Origin: an uncultured Bacteroidales bacterium
GTDB lineage: Bacteria; Bacteroidota; Bacteroidia; Bacteroidales; P3
Length of the DNA stretch: 11,493 nt
Direction: 5' to 3'
Assembly (NCBI GenBank): GCA_937910265.1
Contig: CALEPD010000100.1
Span: 1 to 11,493 of the forward strand
Made by a program: the position numbers and the translations under genes. The notes below the pieces were generated by a model. That model worked only from the letters and a program-made list of their open reading frames with translations, did no database searches and was not told where the DNA came from. The first letter of the stretch is position 1. Each line of letters begins with the position of its first letter. Positions 5,806-11,493 of this stretch are shown here, piece by piece.

Positions 5806-6630
5806 ATGGCTTTAAAGAAAATTAAACCGACTACCCCAGGTCAACGTCACAAAGTTATCGTCACTAGCGACGATATCACTACTTCCAAGCCTGAGAAGAG
5901 CTTGGTTGTTGGTTTCGGTAAATCCGGCGGCCGTAACAATGAGGGTAAAATGACCATGCGCTACATCGGCGGCGGTCACAAAAAACGTTATCGTTTCATC
6001 GATTTCAAAAGAGACAAAGACGGTATCCCCGCAGTTGTTAAAACCATTGAGTACGACCCCAACAGAAGCTCCAGAATCGCTCTGGTATGCTACCGTGATG
6101 GTGAAAAACGTTACATCGTTGCTCCTCAGGGATTGAAAGTCGGTCAGACCATTGAGTCAGGTAAAGGCGTTGCCCCTGAAATTGGCAACACATTGACTTT
6201 GGCCGAAATCCCATTCGGTACTCTCATCCACAATATCGAACTCCGTCCTGGTCAGGGCGCTAAGATGGTTCGTTCAGCTGGCGCTTACGCTCAACTCATG
6301 TCACGCGATGATAAATATGCTATCATCAAGATGCCTAGCGGAGAAATGCGTATGATCCTCCAAGCTTGCCGTGCCACTGTCGGTATCGTTTCTAACCCCG
6401 AACACAACCTCGAAGTTGGTGGTAAAGCCGGTCGCAACCGTTGGCTCGGCCGTCGTCCCCGCAACCGTGGTGTCGTTATGAACCCTGTTGATCACCCCAT
6501 GGGTGGTGGTGAAGGTCGCCAGTCAGGTGGTCACCCACGCTCACGCAAGGGTATCCCAGCTAAGGGCTACAAGACTCGTGCTCCCAAGAAACAATCGAGC
6601 AAGTATATTGTAGAAAGAAGAAAGAAGTAA
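5806..6630 (+). CDS. rplB: 50S ribosomal protein L2
   Basis: L2 is one of the most conserved 50S proteins, needed for subunit association and peptidyl-transferase activity. Its 274 residues match E. coli L2 (273). The N-terminal part has GRNNEGKMTMRYIGGGHKK; the centre has the OB-fold and SH3-like regions (IEYDPNRSSRIALV, HNIELRPGQGAKMVRSAGA); the C-terminus has NPVDHPMGGGEGR. His230 of VDHP aligns with the functionally important E. coli His229 (mature numbering). The second His of the E. coli HPHGGGEGR motif is Met here, which I believe is normal in Bacteroidetes. ATG 5806 follows TAAGAAAATTTAAA. The 53-base spacer from rplW contains a weak bulged hairpin (5768-5774 with 5786-5793). Confidence 0.98.
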   Translation: MALKKIKPTTPGQRHKVIVTSDDITTSKPEKSLVVGFGKSGGRNNEGKMTMRYIGGGHKKRYRFIDFKRDKDGIPAVVKTIEYDPNRSSRIALVCYRDGEKRYIVAPQGLKVGQTIESGKGVAPEIGNTLTLAEIPFGTLIHNIELRPGQGAKMVRSAGAYAQLMSRDDKYAIIKMPSGEMRMILQACRATVGIVSNPEHNLEVGGKAGRNRWLGRRPRNRGVVMNPVDHPMGGGEGRQSGGHPRSRKGIPAKGYKTRAPKKQSSKYIVERRKK

Positions 6631-6650
6631 TTAAGTAAAAAGAAGAAACA

Positions 6651-6929
6651 ATGAGTCGTTCATTAAAGAAAGGTCCGTACATTTTCCATAAATTGGAAAA
6701 GAGAGTAATCGAGGCTCAAGAGTCAAACAAGAAGGTTACTATTAAAACATGGTCCAGAGCATCTATGATTTCTCCAGACTTTGTAGGTCAGACTATCGCC
6801 GTTCACAACGGCAACAAATTCATCCCCGTTTATGTAACGGAGAACATGGTTGGCCACAAATTGGGCGAGTTCGCTCCCACACGTATCTTCCGTGGCCATG
6901 CAGGATCAAAAGATAAAGGTAAAAAGTAA
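6651..6929 (+). CDS. rpsS: 30S ribosomal protein S19
   Basis: S19 lies in the 30S head next to S13 and contacts A-site and P-site elements and the intersubunit bridge. The 92 residues match the family. Typical parts are MSRSLKKGPYIFHKLEKRV, TWSRASMISPDFVGQTIAVHNG, and the C-terminal MVGHKLGEFAPTRIFRGHAG. It starts 20 bases after rplB with an A/G-rich leader (AAAAAGAAGAAACA), and the next gene follows after 12 bases, so it is clearly within the operon. Confidence 0.98.
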   Translation: MSRSLKKGPYIFHKLEKRVIEAQESNKKVTIKTWSRASMISPDFVGQTIAVHNGNKFIPVYVTENMVGHKLGEFAPTRIFRGHAGSKDKGKK

Positions 6930-6941
6930 ATTTAAAAGAAA

Positions 6942-7379
6942 ATGGGACGTAGAAAACATAATAGTGCAGAAGCTCGCAAAGAAGCCAACAAGACCTTATA
7001 TGTGGCTAAGTTGATGAATAATCCTACTTCGCCCCGCAAAACCCGCCTCGTCGCTGACTTGATTCGCGGCGTTGACGTCGATAAGGCTCTCGGTATACTT
7101 CAATACAACCCAAGAGAATCAGCCCCCAAATTGCGCAAACTGCTCCTCTCAGCCATCGCCAACTGGCAGGCTAAAAACGAAGGCGCTCGTCTCGAGGACA
7201 GCCAGCTCTATGTAAAACAAATTATGGTTGACGGTGGTCGTACTATGAAACGTATGCGTACCGCTCCTCAAGGACGTGGTTACAGAATCCGCAAACGTAG
7301 CAACCACATCACCATGATTCTCGGAAGCCGCGTTGAAGACAACAACACGGTAATGGCTGAAACAGAAGAAACAAAATAA
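6942..7379 (+). CDS. rplV: 50S ribosomal protein L22
   Basis: L22 contacts all domains of 23S rRNA and sends a long beta-hairpin into the peptide tunnel opposite L4. The core fold is present: SPRKTRLVADLIRG near residues 30-43, then LLLSAIANWQAKN, and the hairpin region DGGRTMKRMRTAPQGRGYR. At 145 residues it is longer than E. coli L22 (110). The additions are at the N-terminus (MGRRKHNSAEARKEANK) and a C-terminal acidic tail (VMAETEETK). Such extensions are common in this phylum, as far as I know. Start ATG 6942 follows TTTAAAAGAAA, 12 bases after rpsS. Confidence 0.97.
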   Translation: MGRRKHNSAEARKEANKTLYVAKLMNNPTSPRKTRLVADLIRGVDVDKALGILQYNPRESAPKLRKLLLSAIANWQAKNEGARLEDSQLYVKQIMVDGGRTMKRMRTAPQGRGYRIRKRSNHITMILGSRVEDNNTVMAETEETK

Positions 7380-7404
7380 GTATTAAATAAGAAGAATTTC
7401 AACA

Positions 7405-8157
7405 ATGGGACAAAAAACTAACCCAATTGGTAATAGATTAGGTATCATCCGCGGATGGGACTCTAATTGGTACGGCGGAAGAAAATTCGAGCACAAAATT
7501 GTTGAGGATGACAAAATCCGCAAATATCTCAATGCTCGTCTCGCTAAGGCTAGTATCTCTAAAATCTATATCGAAAGAACATTAAAATTGTTAACAGTTA
7601 CTATCTTCACCGCTCGCCCAGGTTTGATCATCGGAAAAGCTGGCTCTGAGGTAGATAAACTGAAAGAAGAAATCAAAAAACTTACCGGTAAGGAAGTTCA
7701 GATCAATATCTCTGAAATCAAACGTCCTGAAATGGAAGCAGTTTTGGTTGCTCAAAACATCGCTAAGCAAATCGAAGGCCGTGTTCAGTATCGCCGTGCT
7801 ATCAAAAGCGCTATCACTTCCACCATGCGCATCGGCGCTGAAGGTATCAAAGTTAGCATCAGCGGTCGTATCGGAGGCGCTGAAATGTCTCGTACCGAGC
7901 ATTACAAAGAAGGACGTACTCCCCTCCACACCCTCCGTGCTGATATCGACTACGCTTTGGCTGAAGCCCACACCACTTATGGCCGTATAGGTGTTAAGGT
8001 ATGGATTTGCCGCGGTATCGTTTATGGCAAACGTGAACTCGTTCCCTCCACTGTAGGTGGCCAGCAAAAGGACCGCCGTCAGGATGGCGCAAGAGGTGAC
8101 CGTCGCAACAATGGCGCTCCCCGCCGTCGTCAGGGCAACAATAACAGAAGTAAGTAA
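7405..8157 (+). CDS. rpsC: 30S ribosomal protein S3
   Basis: S3 lies at the mRNA entry channel and with S4 and S5 helps unwind mRNA. The product is 250 residues. It opens with MGQKTNPIGNRLGIIRGWDS. A type II KH domain follows, with the GxxG loop GKAG at residues 77-80 (GLIIGKAGSEVDKL). The C-terminal S3 domain includes SGRIGGAEMSRTEHYKEG and RTPLHTLRADIDYA, then VKVWICRGIVYGK. The last ~33 residues (from GGQQKDRR) form a basic Arg/Asn/Gly-rich tail, probably flexible and RNA-binding. The 45-base spacer to rplP carries a small hairpin. Confidence 0.98.
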   Translation: MGQKTNPIGNRLGIIRGWDSNWYGGRKFEHKIVEDDKIRKYLNARLAKASISKIYIERTLKLLTVTIFTARPGLIIGKAGSEVDKLKEEIKKLTGKEVQINISEIKRPEMEAVLVAQNIAKQIEGRVQYRRAIKSAITSTMRIGAEGIKVSISGRIGGAEMSRTEHYKEGRTPLHTLRADIDYALAEAHTTYGRIGVKVWICRGIVYGKRELVPSTVGGQQKDRRQDGARGDRRNNGAPRRRQGNNNRSK

Positions 8158-8169
8158 TTAAGATTTTTC

Positions 8170-8184
8170 TGTCAGTTACTGACA
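8170..8184 (+). other. Short perfect hairpin between rpsC and rplP
   Basis: TGTCAG (8170-8175) and CTGACA (8179-8184) are perfect inverted repeats around a TTA loop. It lies 12 bases after the rpsC stop and 18 bases before the rplP start. A T-run precedes it rather than follows, so it is not a forward intrinsic terminator. It may be an mRNA-stability or translation-control element. Confidence 0.4.
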
Positions 8185-8202
8185 ATTTAAAATAAAGAAA
8201 CA

Positions 8203-8625
8203 ATGTTACAACCTAAAAAAACAAGATATAGAAAGCAGCAGAAGGGTAAAATCAAAGGTAACGCCTTCCGTGGACATGAGTTGGCTTTCGGTACCTTTGG
8301 TATCAAATCCTTGGAAACCTGTTTCATTACAGGCCGTCAAATAGAGGCTGCACGTCAAGCTGTAACACGTCACATGAAACGTGAAGGTCAGATTTGGATC
8401 CGAATCTTCCCAGACAAACCGATCACCAAGAAACCTAATGAGGTGCGTATGGGTAAGGGTAAGGGTGCTCCCGAGTACTTTGTTGCTCGTGTTATGCCCG
8501 GCACCATTTTGTTCGAGTGCGAAGGTGTGCCTATGGATCTCGCTAAAGAGGCTCTCCGTTTAGCCGCCCAAAAGCTCCCCATCTCGACCAAATTTGTCGT
8601 TAAAAGAGATTATATCGAAGAATAA
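8203..8625 (+). CDS. rplP: 50S ribosomal protein L16
   Basis: L16 lies near the A site and helps position the aminoacyl end of tRNA. The 140-residue product has the family's N-terminus (MLQPKKTRYRKQQKGK), GTFGIKSLETCFITGRQIEAARQA, and the loop EVRMGKGKGAPEYFVA. Arg82 in VRMGKG aligns with E. coli Arg81, which is hydroxylated by RoxA/YcfD in that species; whether this organism modifies it is unknown. The C-terminus KEALRLAAQKLPISTKFV is normal. ATG 8203 follows AATAAAGAAACA. Confidence 0.98.
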   Translation: MLQPKKTRYRKQQKGKIKGNAFRGHELAFGTFGIKSLETCFITGRQIEAARQAVTRHMKREGQIWIRIFPDKPITKKPNEVRMGKGKGAPEYFVARVMPGTILFECEGVPMDLAKEALRLAAQKLPISTKFVVKRDYIEE

Positions 8626-8642
8626 TAAGAAGGAACACAGTC

Positions 8643-8846
8643 ATGAAGAATGTATTAGTTTTAAAAGAGCTTTCGACTGCCGAACTTATGGAAAAACTCG
8701 ATAACGAACGCGCGCTGTATCAGAAACTGAAACTCACCCACGCCGTTTCTCCTATCGAGAATCCTAATAAAATTAAAGAAAGTAGAAAAAACATTGCCCG
8801 CTATCTTACAGAGATTCGCTCACGCGAAATTGCCGAGCAAAAGTAG
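8643..8846 (+). CDS. rpmC: 50S ribosomal protein L29
   Basis: L29 is a small two-helix protein next to L23 at the tunnel exit. The 67 residues match the family: a start of MKNVLVLKELSTAELMEKLDNER, a first helix running to LKLTHAVSPIENPNKIKE, and a second helix KNIARYLTEIRSREIAE. It is 17 bases after rplP; the leader AAGAAGGAACACAGTC includes AAGGA, one of the few Shine-Dalgarno-like sequences here. Its place between rplP and rpsQ is the standard order. Confidence 0.95.
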   Translation: MKNVLVLKELSTAELMEKLDNERALYQKLKLTHAVSPIENPNKIKESRKNIARYLTEIRSREIAEQK

Positions 8847-8870
8847 GGTATCCGTTAAAATCCAAATTTA

Positions 8871-9128
8871 ATGATGGAAAGAAATTTAAGAAAAGAAAGA
8901 ATTGGTGTTGTCGTAAGCAACAAGATGGACAAATCCATTGTCATCTTGGTTGAACGTAAGGTTAAACACCCCAAATACGGCAAATTCGTAAAGAAATCCA
9001 CCAAGTTCATGGCCCATGACGAAAACAACGAGTGCACCATTGGTGATACCGTTAAAATTATGGAAACTCGTCCGCTGAGCAAAAATAAATGTTGGCGCCT
9101 CGTCGAAATTATCGAGAAAGCCAAGTAA
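8871..9128 (+). CDS. rpsQ: 30S ribosomal protein S17
   Basis: S17 is a primary 16S rRNA-binding protein with an OB fold. The product is 85 residues from the ATG at 8871, or 84 from the directly following ATG at 8874. Relatives begin ME-RNLRKER or similar, so either codon is possible. Family parts are RNLRKERIGVVVSNKMDKS, KHPKYGKFVKKSTKFMAHDE, the turn CTIGDTVKIMETRPLSK, and CWRLVEIIEKAK. It follows rpmC by 24 bases with an A/T-rich leader, and rplN follows after 27 bases. Confidence 0.96.
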   Translation: MMERNLRKERIGVVVSNKMDKSIVILVERKVKHPKYGKFVKKSTKFMAHDENNECTIGDTVKIMETRPLSKNKCWRLVEIIEKAK

Positions 9129-9155
9129 TCATTCATAAGATTTAAATTATAAGAG

Positions 9156-9524
<369 letters not shown>

Positions 9525-9546
9525 AAATTAAAAGAAAAGAAGAATC

Positions 9547-9861
9547 ATGAAATTGCACGTAAAAAAAGGGGATATGGTAAAAGTTCTTGCCGGCGATGAT
9601 CGCAAAAAAACCGGTAAGATCCTCAAAATCTATCCCGAAAAGAATCGCGCTATCGTCGAAGGTCTCAACTTAGTAAAGAAAAGTACTAAGCCCAATGCAA
9701 AACACCCCCAGGGTGGCATTATTGAACAAGAAGCCCCTATTCACATCTCTAACCTCATGCTCCTTGAGGGTAAGACTCCTACCAGAATAGGTCGCCGCGT
9801 CGACGAAAAGACAGGAAAATTAGTTCGTTATTCCAAAAAATCAGGGGAGGTAATTAAATAA
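9547..9861 (+). CDS. rplX: 50S ribosomal protein L24
   Basis: L24 is an assembly initiator of the 50S subunit and lies near the tunnel exit. The 104-residue product has a clear KOW motif near its N-terminus (KKGDMVKVLAGDDRKKTGKI, residues 6-25), followed by NRAIVEGLNLVKKSTKPNA and the C-terminal half GGIIEQEAPIHISNLML with PTRIGRRVDEKTGK. Its stop codon overlaps the rplE start by one base (TAATG). The last codons contain GGGGAGG, which may act as a ribosome-binding site for rplE. It follows rplN by 22 bases with the A/G-rich leader AAAAGAAAAGAAGAATC. Confidence 0.97.
   Translation: MKLHVKKGDMVKVLAGDDRKKTGKILKIYPEKNRAIVEGLNLVKKSTKPNAKHPQGGIIEQEAPIHISNLMLLEGKTPTRIGRRVDEKTGKLVRYSKKSGEVIK
9844..9850 (+). 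promoter_or_regulatory. Shine-Dalgarno-like site for rplE inside the rplX end
   Basis: GGGGAGG ends 10 bases before the rplE ATG, and its GGAGG could pair with a CCUCC anti-Shine-Dalgarno. Most genes here have only A-rich leaders, so a strong match at an overlapping start suggests reinitiation or coupling. Codon constraint in rplX is an alternative. Confidence 0.45.
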
Positions 9862-10421
9862 TGGCATACATTCCTACATTAAAAACTAAGTATAAAGAGG
9901 AAATCCTGCCCGCTCTTATGAAAGAGTACGGATACAGCACTGTTATGCAGTGTCCTCGTCTGAAAAAAATTACCCTTAACCAAGGTTTGGGTAAAGCAGC
10001 TATCGCTGATAAAAAAGTTATTGATAAGGGTGTTGAGGAAATGACTCTCATCGCTGGTCAAAAGGCTGTCGCCACCAAGTCGAAGAAGGATATCTCCAAC
10101 TTCAAACTCCGTCGTGGCATGCCCGTTGGCGTTCGTGTTACCCTCCGCGGTGAGCGTATGCATGAGTTCCTCGCGCGTCTCGTAACCGCCTCTATCCCCC
10201 GTATCCGCGACTTCCGCGGTATCAACGATAAAGGTTTCGACGGCATGGGTAACTACACCTTCGGTATCTCCGAACAAATTATCTTCCCCGAAATCGATAT
10301 CGACAAAATCGATCGTATCCAAGGTATGGACATCACCTTCGTTACTTCGGCCAACTCCGATAAAGAAGCTATGTCTCTCCTTAAATTATTCGGTCTACCA
10401 TTTAAGAATCAACAAAAATAA
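9861..10421 (+). CDS. rplE: 50S ribosomal protein L5
   Basis: L5 binds 5S rRNA in the central protuberance and touches P-site tRNA. The 186 residues are close to the family length (about 179-186). The family segments are CPRLKKITLNQGLGKAA, IAGQKAVATKSKKDISNFKL, the basic RRGMPVGVRVTLRGERMHEF, IPRIRDFRGINDKGFDGMGN, and the C-terminal IFPEIDIDKIDRIQGMDITF. Its ATG shares one base with the rplX stop. In E. coli this junction carries the S8 repressor site of the spc operon; I do not see an obvious copy here, but I cannot fold it by eye with confidence. Confidence 0.98.
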   Translation: MAYIPTLKTKYKEEILPALMKEYGYSTVMQCPRLKKITLNQGLGKAAIADKKVIDKGVEEMTLIAGQKAVATKSKKDISNFKLRRGMPVGVRVTLRGERMHEFLARLVTASIPRIRDFRGINDKGFDGMGNYTFGISEQIIFPEIDIDKIDRIQGMDITFVTSANSDKEAMSLLKLFGLPFKNQQK

Positions 10422-10429
10422 GAAGATAA

Positions 10430-10729
10430 ATGGCAAAAGAATCCATCAAAGCTAGAGAGCGTAAAAGAGAAAAAATGGTTGCTAAATATGCAGCCAAACG
10501 CGCCGCTTTAAAAGAAATCGTACGCACCGGTGAACCTGAGGAAGTTGAGAAAGCTGTTATTGCTCTTCAGAAACTCCCCAAAAACTCAAACCCCATCCGT
10601 TTGCACAACCGCTGCAAACTTACAGGTCGTCCAAAAGGCTATATGCGTCAGTTCGGTATTTCCCGTATCAACTTCCGCGAAATGGCTCTCGCCGGACTTA
10701 TTCCAGGTGTTAAAAAATCAAGTTGGTAA
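10430..10729 (+). CDS. rpsN: 30S ribosomal protein S14, zinc-independent long form
   Basis: S14 is a head protein of the 30S subunit, needed late in assembly. The 99-residue product is the long (C-minus) type: it lacks the two CxxC pairs of the ~61-residue zinc form, and has a single Cys in HNRCKLTGRPKG. The N-terminus MAKESIKARERKREKM, helix YAAKRAALKEIVRTGEPEE and C-terminus GLIPGVKKSSW are typical. It follows rplE by only 8 bases, so it is probably translated in coordination. The next spacer, before rpsH, is exceptionally long at 70 bases. Confidence 0.98.
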   Translation: MAKESIKARERKREKMVAKYAAKRAALKEIVRTGEPEEVEKAVIALQKLPKNSNPIRLHNRCKLTGRPKGYMRQFGISRINFREMALAGLIPGVKKSSW

Positions 10730-10738
10730 TTATTAATG

Positions 10739-10777
10739 GTAGTTTTGCAAGTTGGACAACAATGACACCAAAACTAC
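10739..10777 (+). promoter_or_regulatory. Candidate structured RNA element (or promoter box) upstream of rpsH
   Basis: GTAGTTTTG (10739-10747) and CAAAACTAC (10769-10777) form a perfect 9-bp stem, the longest inverted repeat among this operon's spacers. A small inner hairpin GTT-GGAC-AAC (10751-10760) may form in the loop. The surrounding 70-base spacer is much longer than the 8-27 bases between its spc neighbours. The left arm also contains TAGTTTTG (10740-10747), an exact TAnnTTTG promoter box, but no good -33 element lies 17-23 bases upstream. It could be an autoregulatory site for S8, an mRNA-processing hairpin, or an internal promoter. Confidence 0.45.
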
Positions 10778-10799
10778 AAAACTTTAAATCAAAAATATA

Positions 10800-11201
10800 A
10801 TGGTAACAGATCCTATTGCAGATTATTTGACCCGCATGCGCAACGCTATTGCCGCTAAACACCGCGTGGTTGAAATCCCAGCATCCAAATTGAAAAAGGA
10901 GTTGACCAAGATCCTTTTCGAAAAAGGTTACATCCTTAATTACAAATTCGAAAATGAAGGTTCTTTCAACCAGAGCATTAAAATTGCTCTTAAGTATCAT
11001 CCAGTAACAAAGATCTCCGCGATCTCTGAACTTAAAAGAGTTTCCAGCCCAGGTCTTCGTCAGTATGTATCCGCCGACCAGATGCCCCGTATCCTTAATG
11101 GATTGGGTATCGCAGTCGTATCAACCTCCAAAGGTTTGATGACCGATAAAGAGGCCCGTGCTTTGCACGTTGGTGGTGAAGTTTTATGTTACATCAGCTA
11201 A
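10800..11201 (+). CDS. rpsH: 30S ribosomal protein S8
   Basis: S8 is a primary binding protein of the 16S rRNA central domain, and in E. coli it represses the spc operon by binding its own mRNA. The 133-residue product begins MVTDPIADYLTRMRNAIAAKH, the typical start, has ILFEKGYILNYKFEN and LKRVSSPGLRQYV in the centre, and ends with GLGIAVVSTSKGLMTDKEAR and GGEVLCYIS, the RNA-binding end of the family. ATG 10800 follows AAATCAAAAATATA. The preceding structured spacer makes local control of this gene plausible. It is 21 bases before rplF. Confidence 0.98.
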   Translation: MVTDPIADYLTRMRNAIAAKHRVVEIPASKLKKELTKILFEKGYILNYKFENEGSFNQSIKIALKYHPVTKISAISELKRVSSPGLRQYVSADQMPRILNGLGIAVVSTSKGLMTDKEARALHVGGEVLCYIS

Positions 11202-11222
11202 TAAAGAGAGGAGAAAGTTTAA

Positions 11223-11493
11223 ATGTCAAGAATTGGTAAATTACCTATTCAACTGCCAAAAGGCGTTGAAATTTCAATATCTGATGATAACGTTTTGTCC
11301 GTAAAAGGACCTAAGGGTGAATTGTCTCAACCTATCAACCCCGCTATTTCCATGAAACTCGAAGACGGCGTTCTTACTTTCGAACGTCCTTCCGACAGCA
11401 AGGAGCATCGTGCAATGCACGGCCTCTATCGCGCTCTGATCAACAATATGGTTGTAGGTGTGAGCGAGGGTTATAAGAAAGTGCTCGAACTCG
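11223..11493 (+). CDS. rplF: 50S ribosomal protein L6, 5' part (cut by window edge)
   Basis: L6 lies at the base of the L7/L12 stalk beside the sarcin-ricin loop and the factor-binding site. The frame is open from ATG 11223 to the right edge and gives the first 90 of about 180 residues. It begins MSRIGKLPIQLPKGVEISIS and continues with VLSVKGPKGELSQPI, then the conserved AMHGLYRALINNMVVGVSEG, which is diagnostic for the first of the two L6 domains. The leader AAAGAGAGGAGAAAGTTTAA includes AGGAG, a Shine-Dalgarno-like sequence. The gene is the expected next member of the spc section; rplR, rpsE and others would be expected beyond the edge. Confidence 0.97.
   Translation, partial: MSRIGKLPIQLPKGVEISISDDNVLSVKGPKGELSQPINPAISMKLEDGVLTFERPSDSKEHRAMHGLYRALINNMVVGVSEGYKKVLEL

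Noticed and set aside
7591..8067. Minus-strand open frame of 158 codons inside rpsC
   Set aside because: It is entirely antisense to the S3 coding sequence and lacks any recognisable motif.

Overview
The window is a chromosomal segment carrying the str, S10 and spc ribosomal-protein clusters fused into one long unidirectional operon. The organism is very probably a member of the Bacteroidota (Bacteroidetes), most likely order Bacteroidales. Four things point there. Gene order runs rpsL-rpsG-fusA-rpsJ-rplC-rplD-rplW-rplB-rpsS-rplV-rpsC-rplP-rpmC-rpsQ-rplN-rplX-rplE-rpsN-rpsH-rplF with no tuf between fusA and rpsJ. Start codons are preceded by A-rich leaders rather than regular Shine-Dalgarno sequences. 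A TAnnTTTG-type -7 box lies upstream of rpsL. Protein details also fit, such as the HPMGGGEGR motif in L2 and SIGASSYPSRIFKG in L3. I cannot place it to genus.

Layout: 1-293 is the 3' end of a GNAT-type acetyltransferase cut by the left edge. 294-673 is a 380-base gene-free region holding a possible terminator hairpin, several AT-rich dyads, the probable operon promoter near 572-598 and a short leader. 674-3704 is the str part (S12, S7, EF-G). 3724-9128 is the S10 part (S10, L3, L4, L23, L2, S19, L22, S3, L16, L29, S17). 9156 to the right edge is the spc part (L14, L24, L5, S14, S8, and the first 90 codons of L6). No tRNA, rRNA, mobile element, CRISPR array or other accessory gene is visible.

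All complete genes are intact and full-length, with the expected key residues (EF-G GTPase motifs, S12 Lys43/Lys88/Asp89, L2 His230, S3 GxxG). Most are separated by short A-rich spacers; two pairs overlap (rplC/rplD by 10 bases, rplX/rplE by 1 base), suggesting translational coupling. The products assemble into the two ribosomal subunits, with EF-G as the translocase, so co-transcription fits balanced supply.

This is essentially an ordinary, highly conserved region, and I see no new multi-gene system. The points worth a second look are small: two unusually long, structured spacers that could be ribosomal-protein leader RNAs (rpsJ-rplC with a 10-codon mini-ORF, and rpsN-rpsH with a 9-bp stem), an apparent insertion of about 20 residues in L23, a dyad upstream of the operon promoter, and a Shine-Dalgarno-like sequence at the rplX/rplE overlap in an otherwise SD-poor operon.
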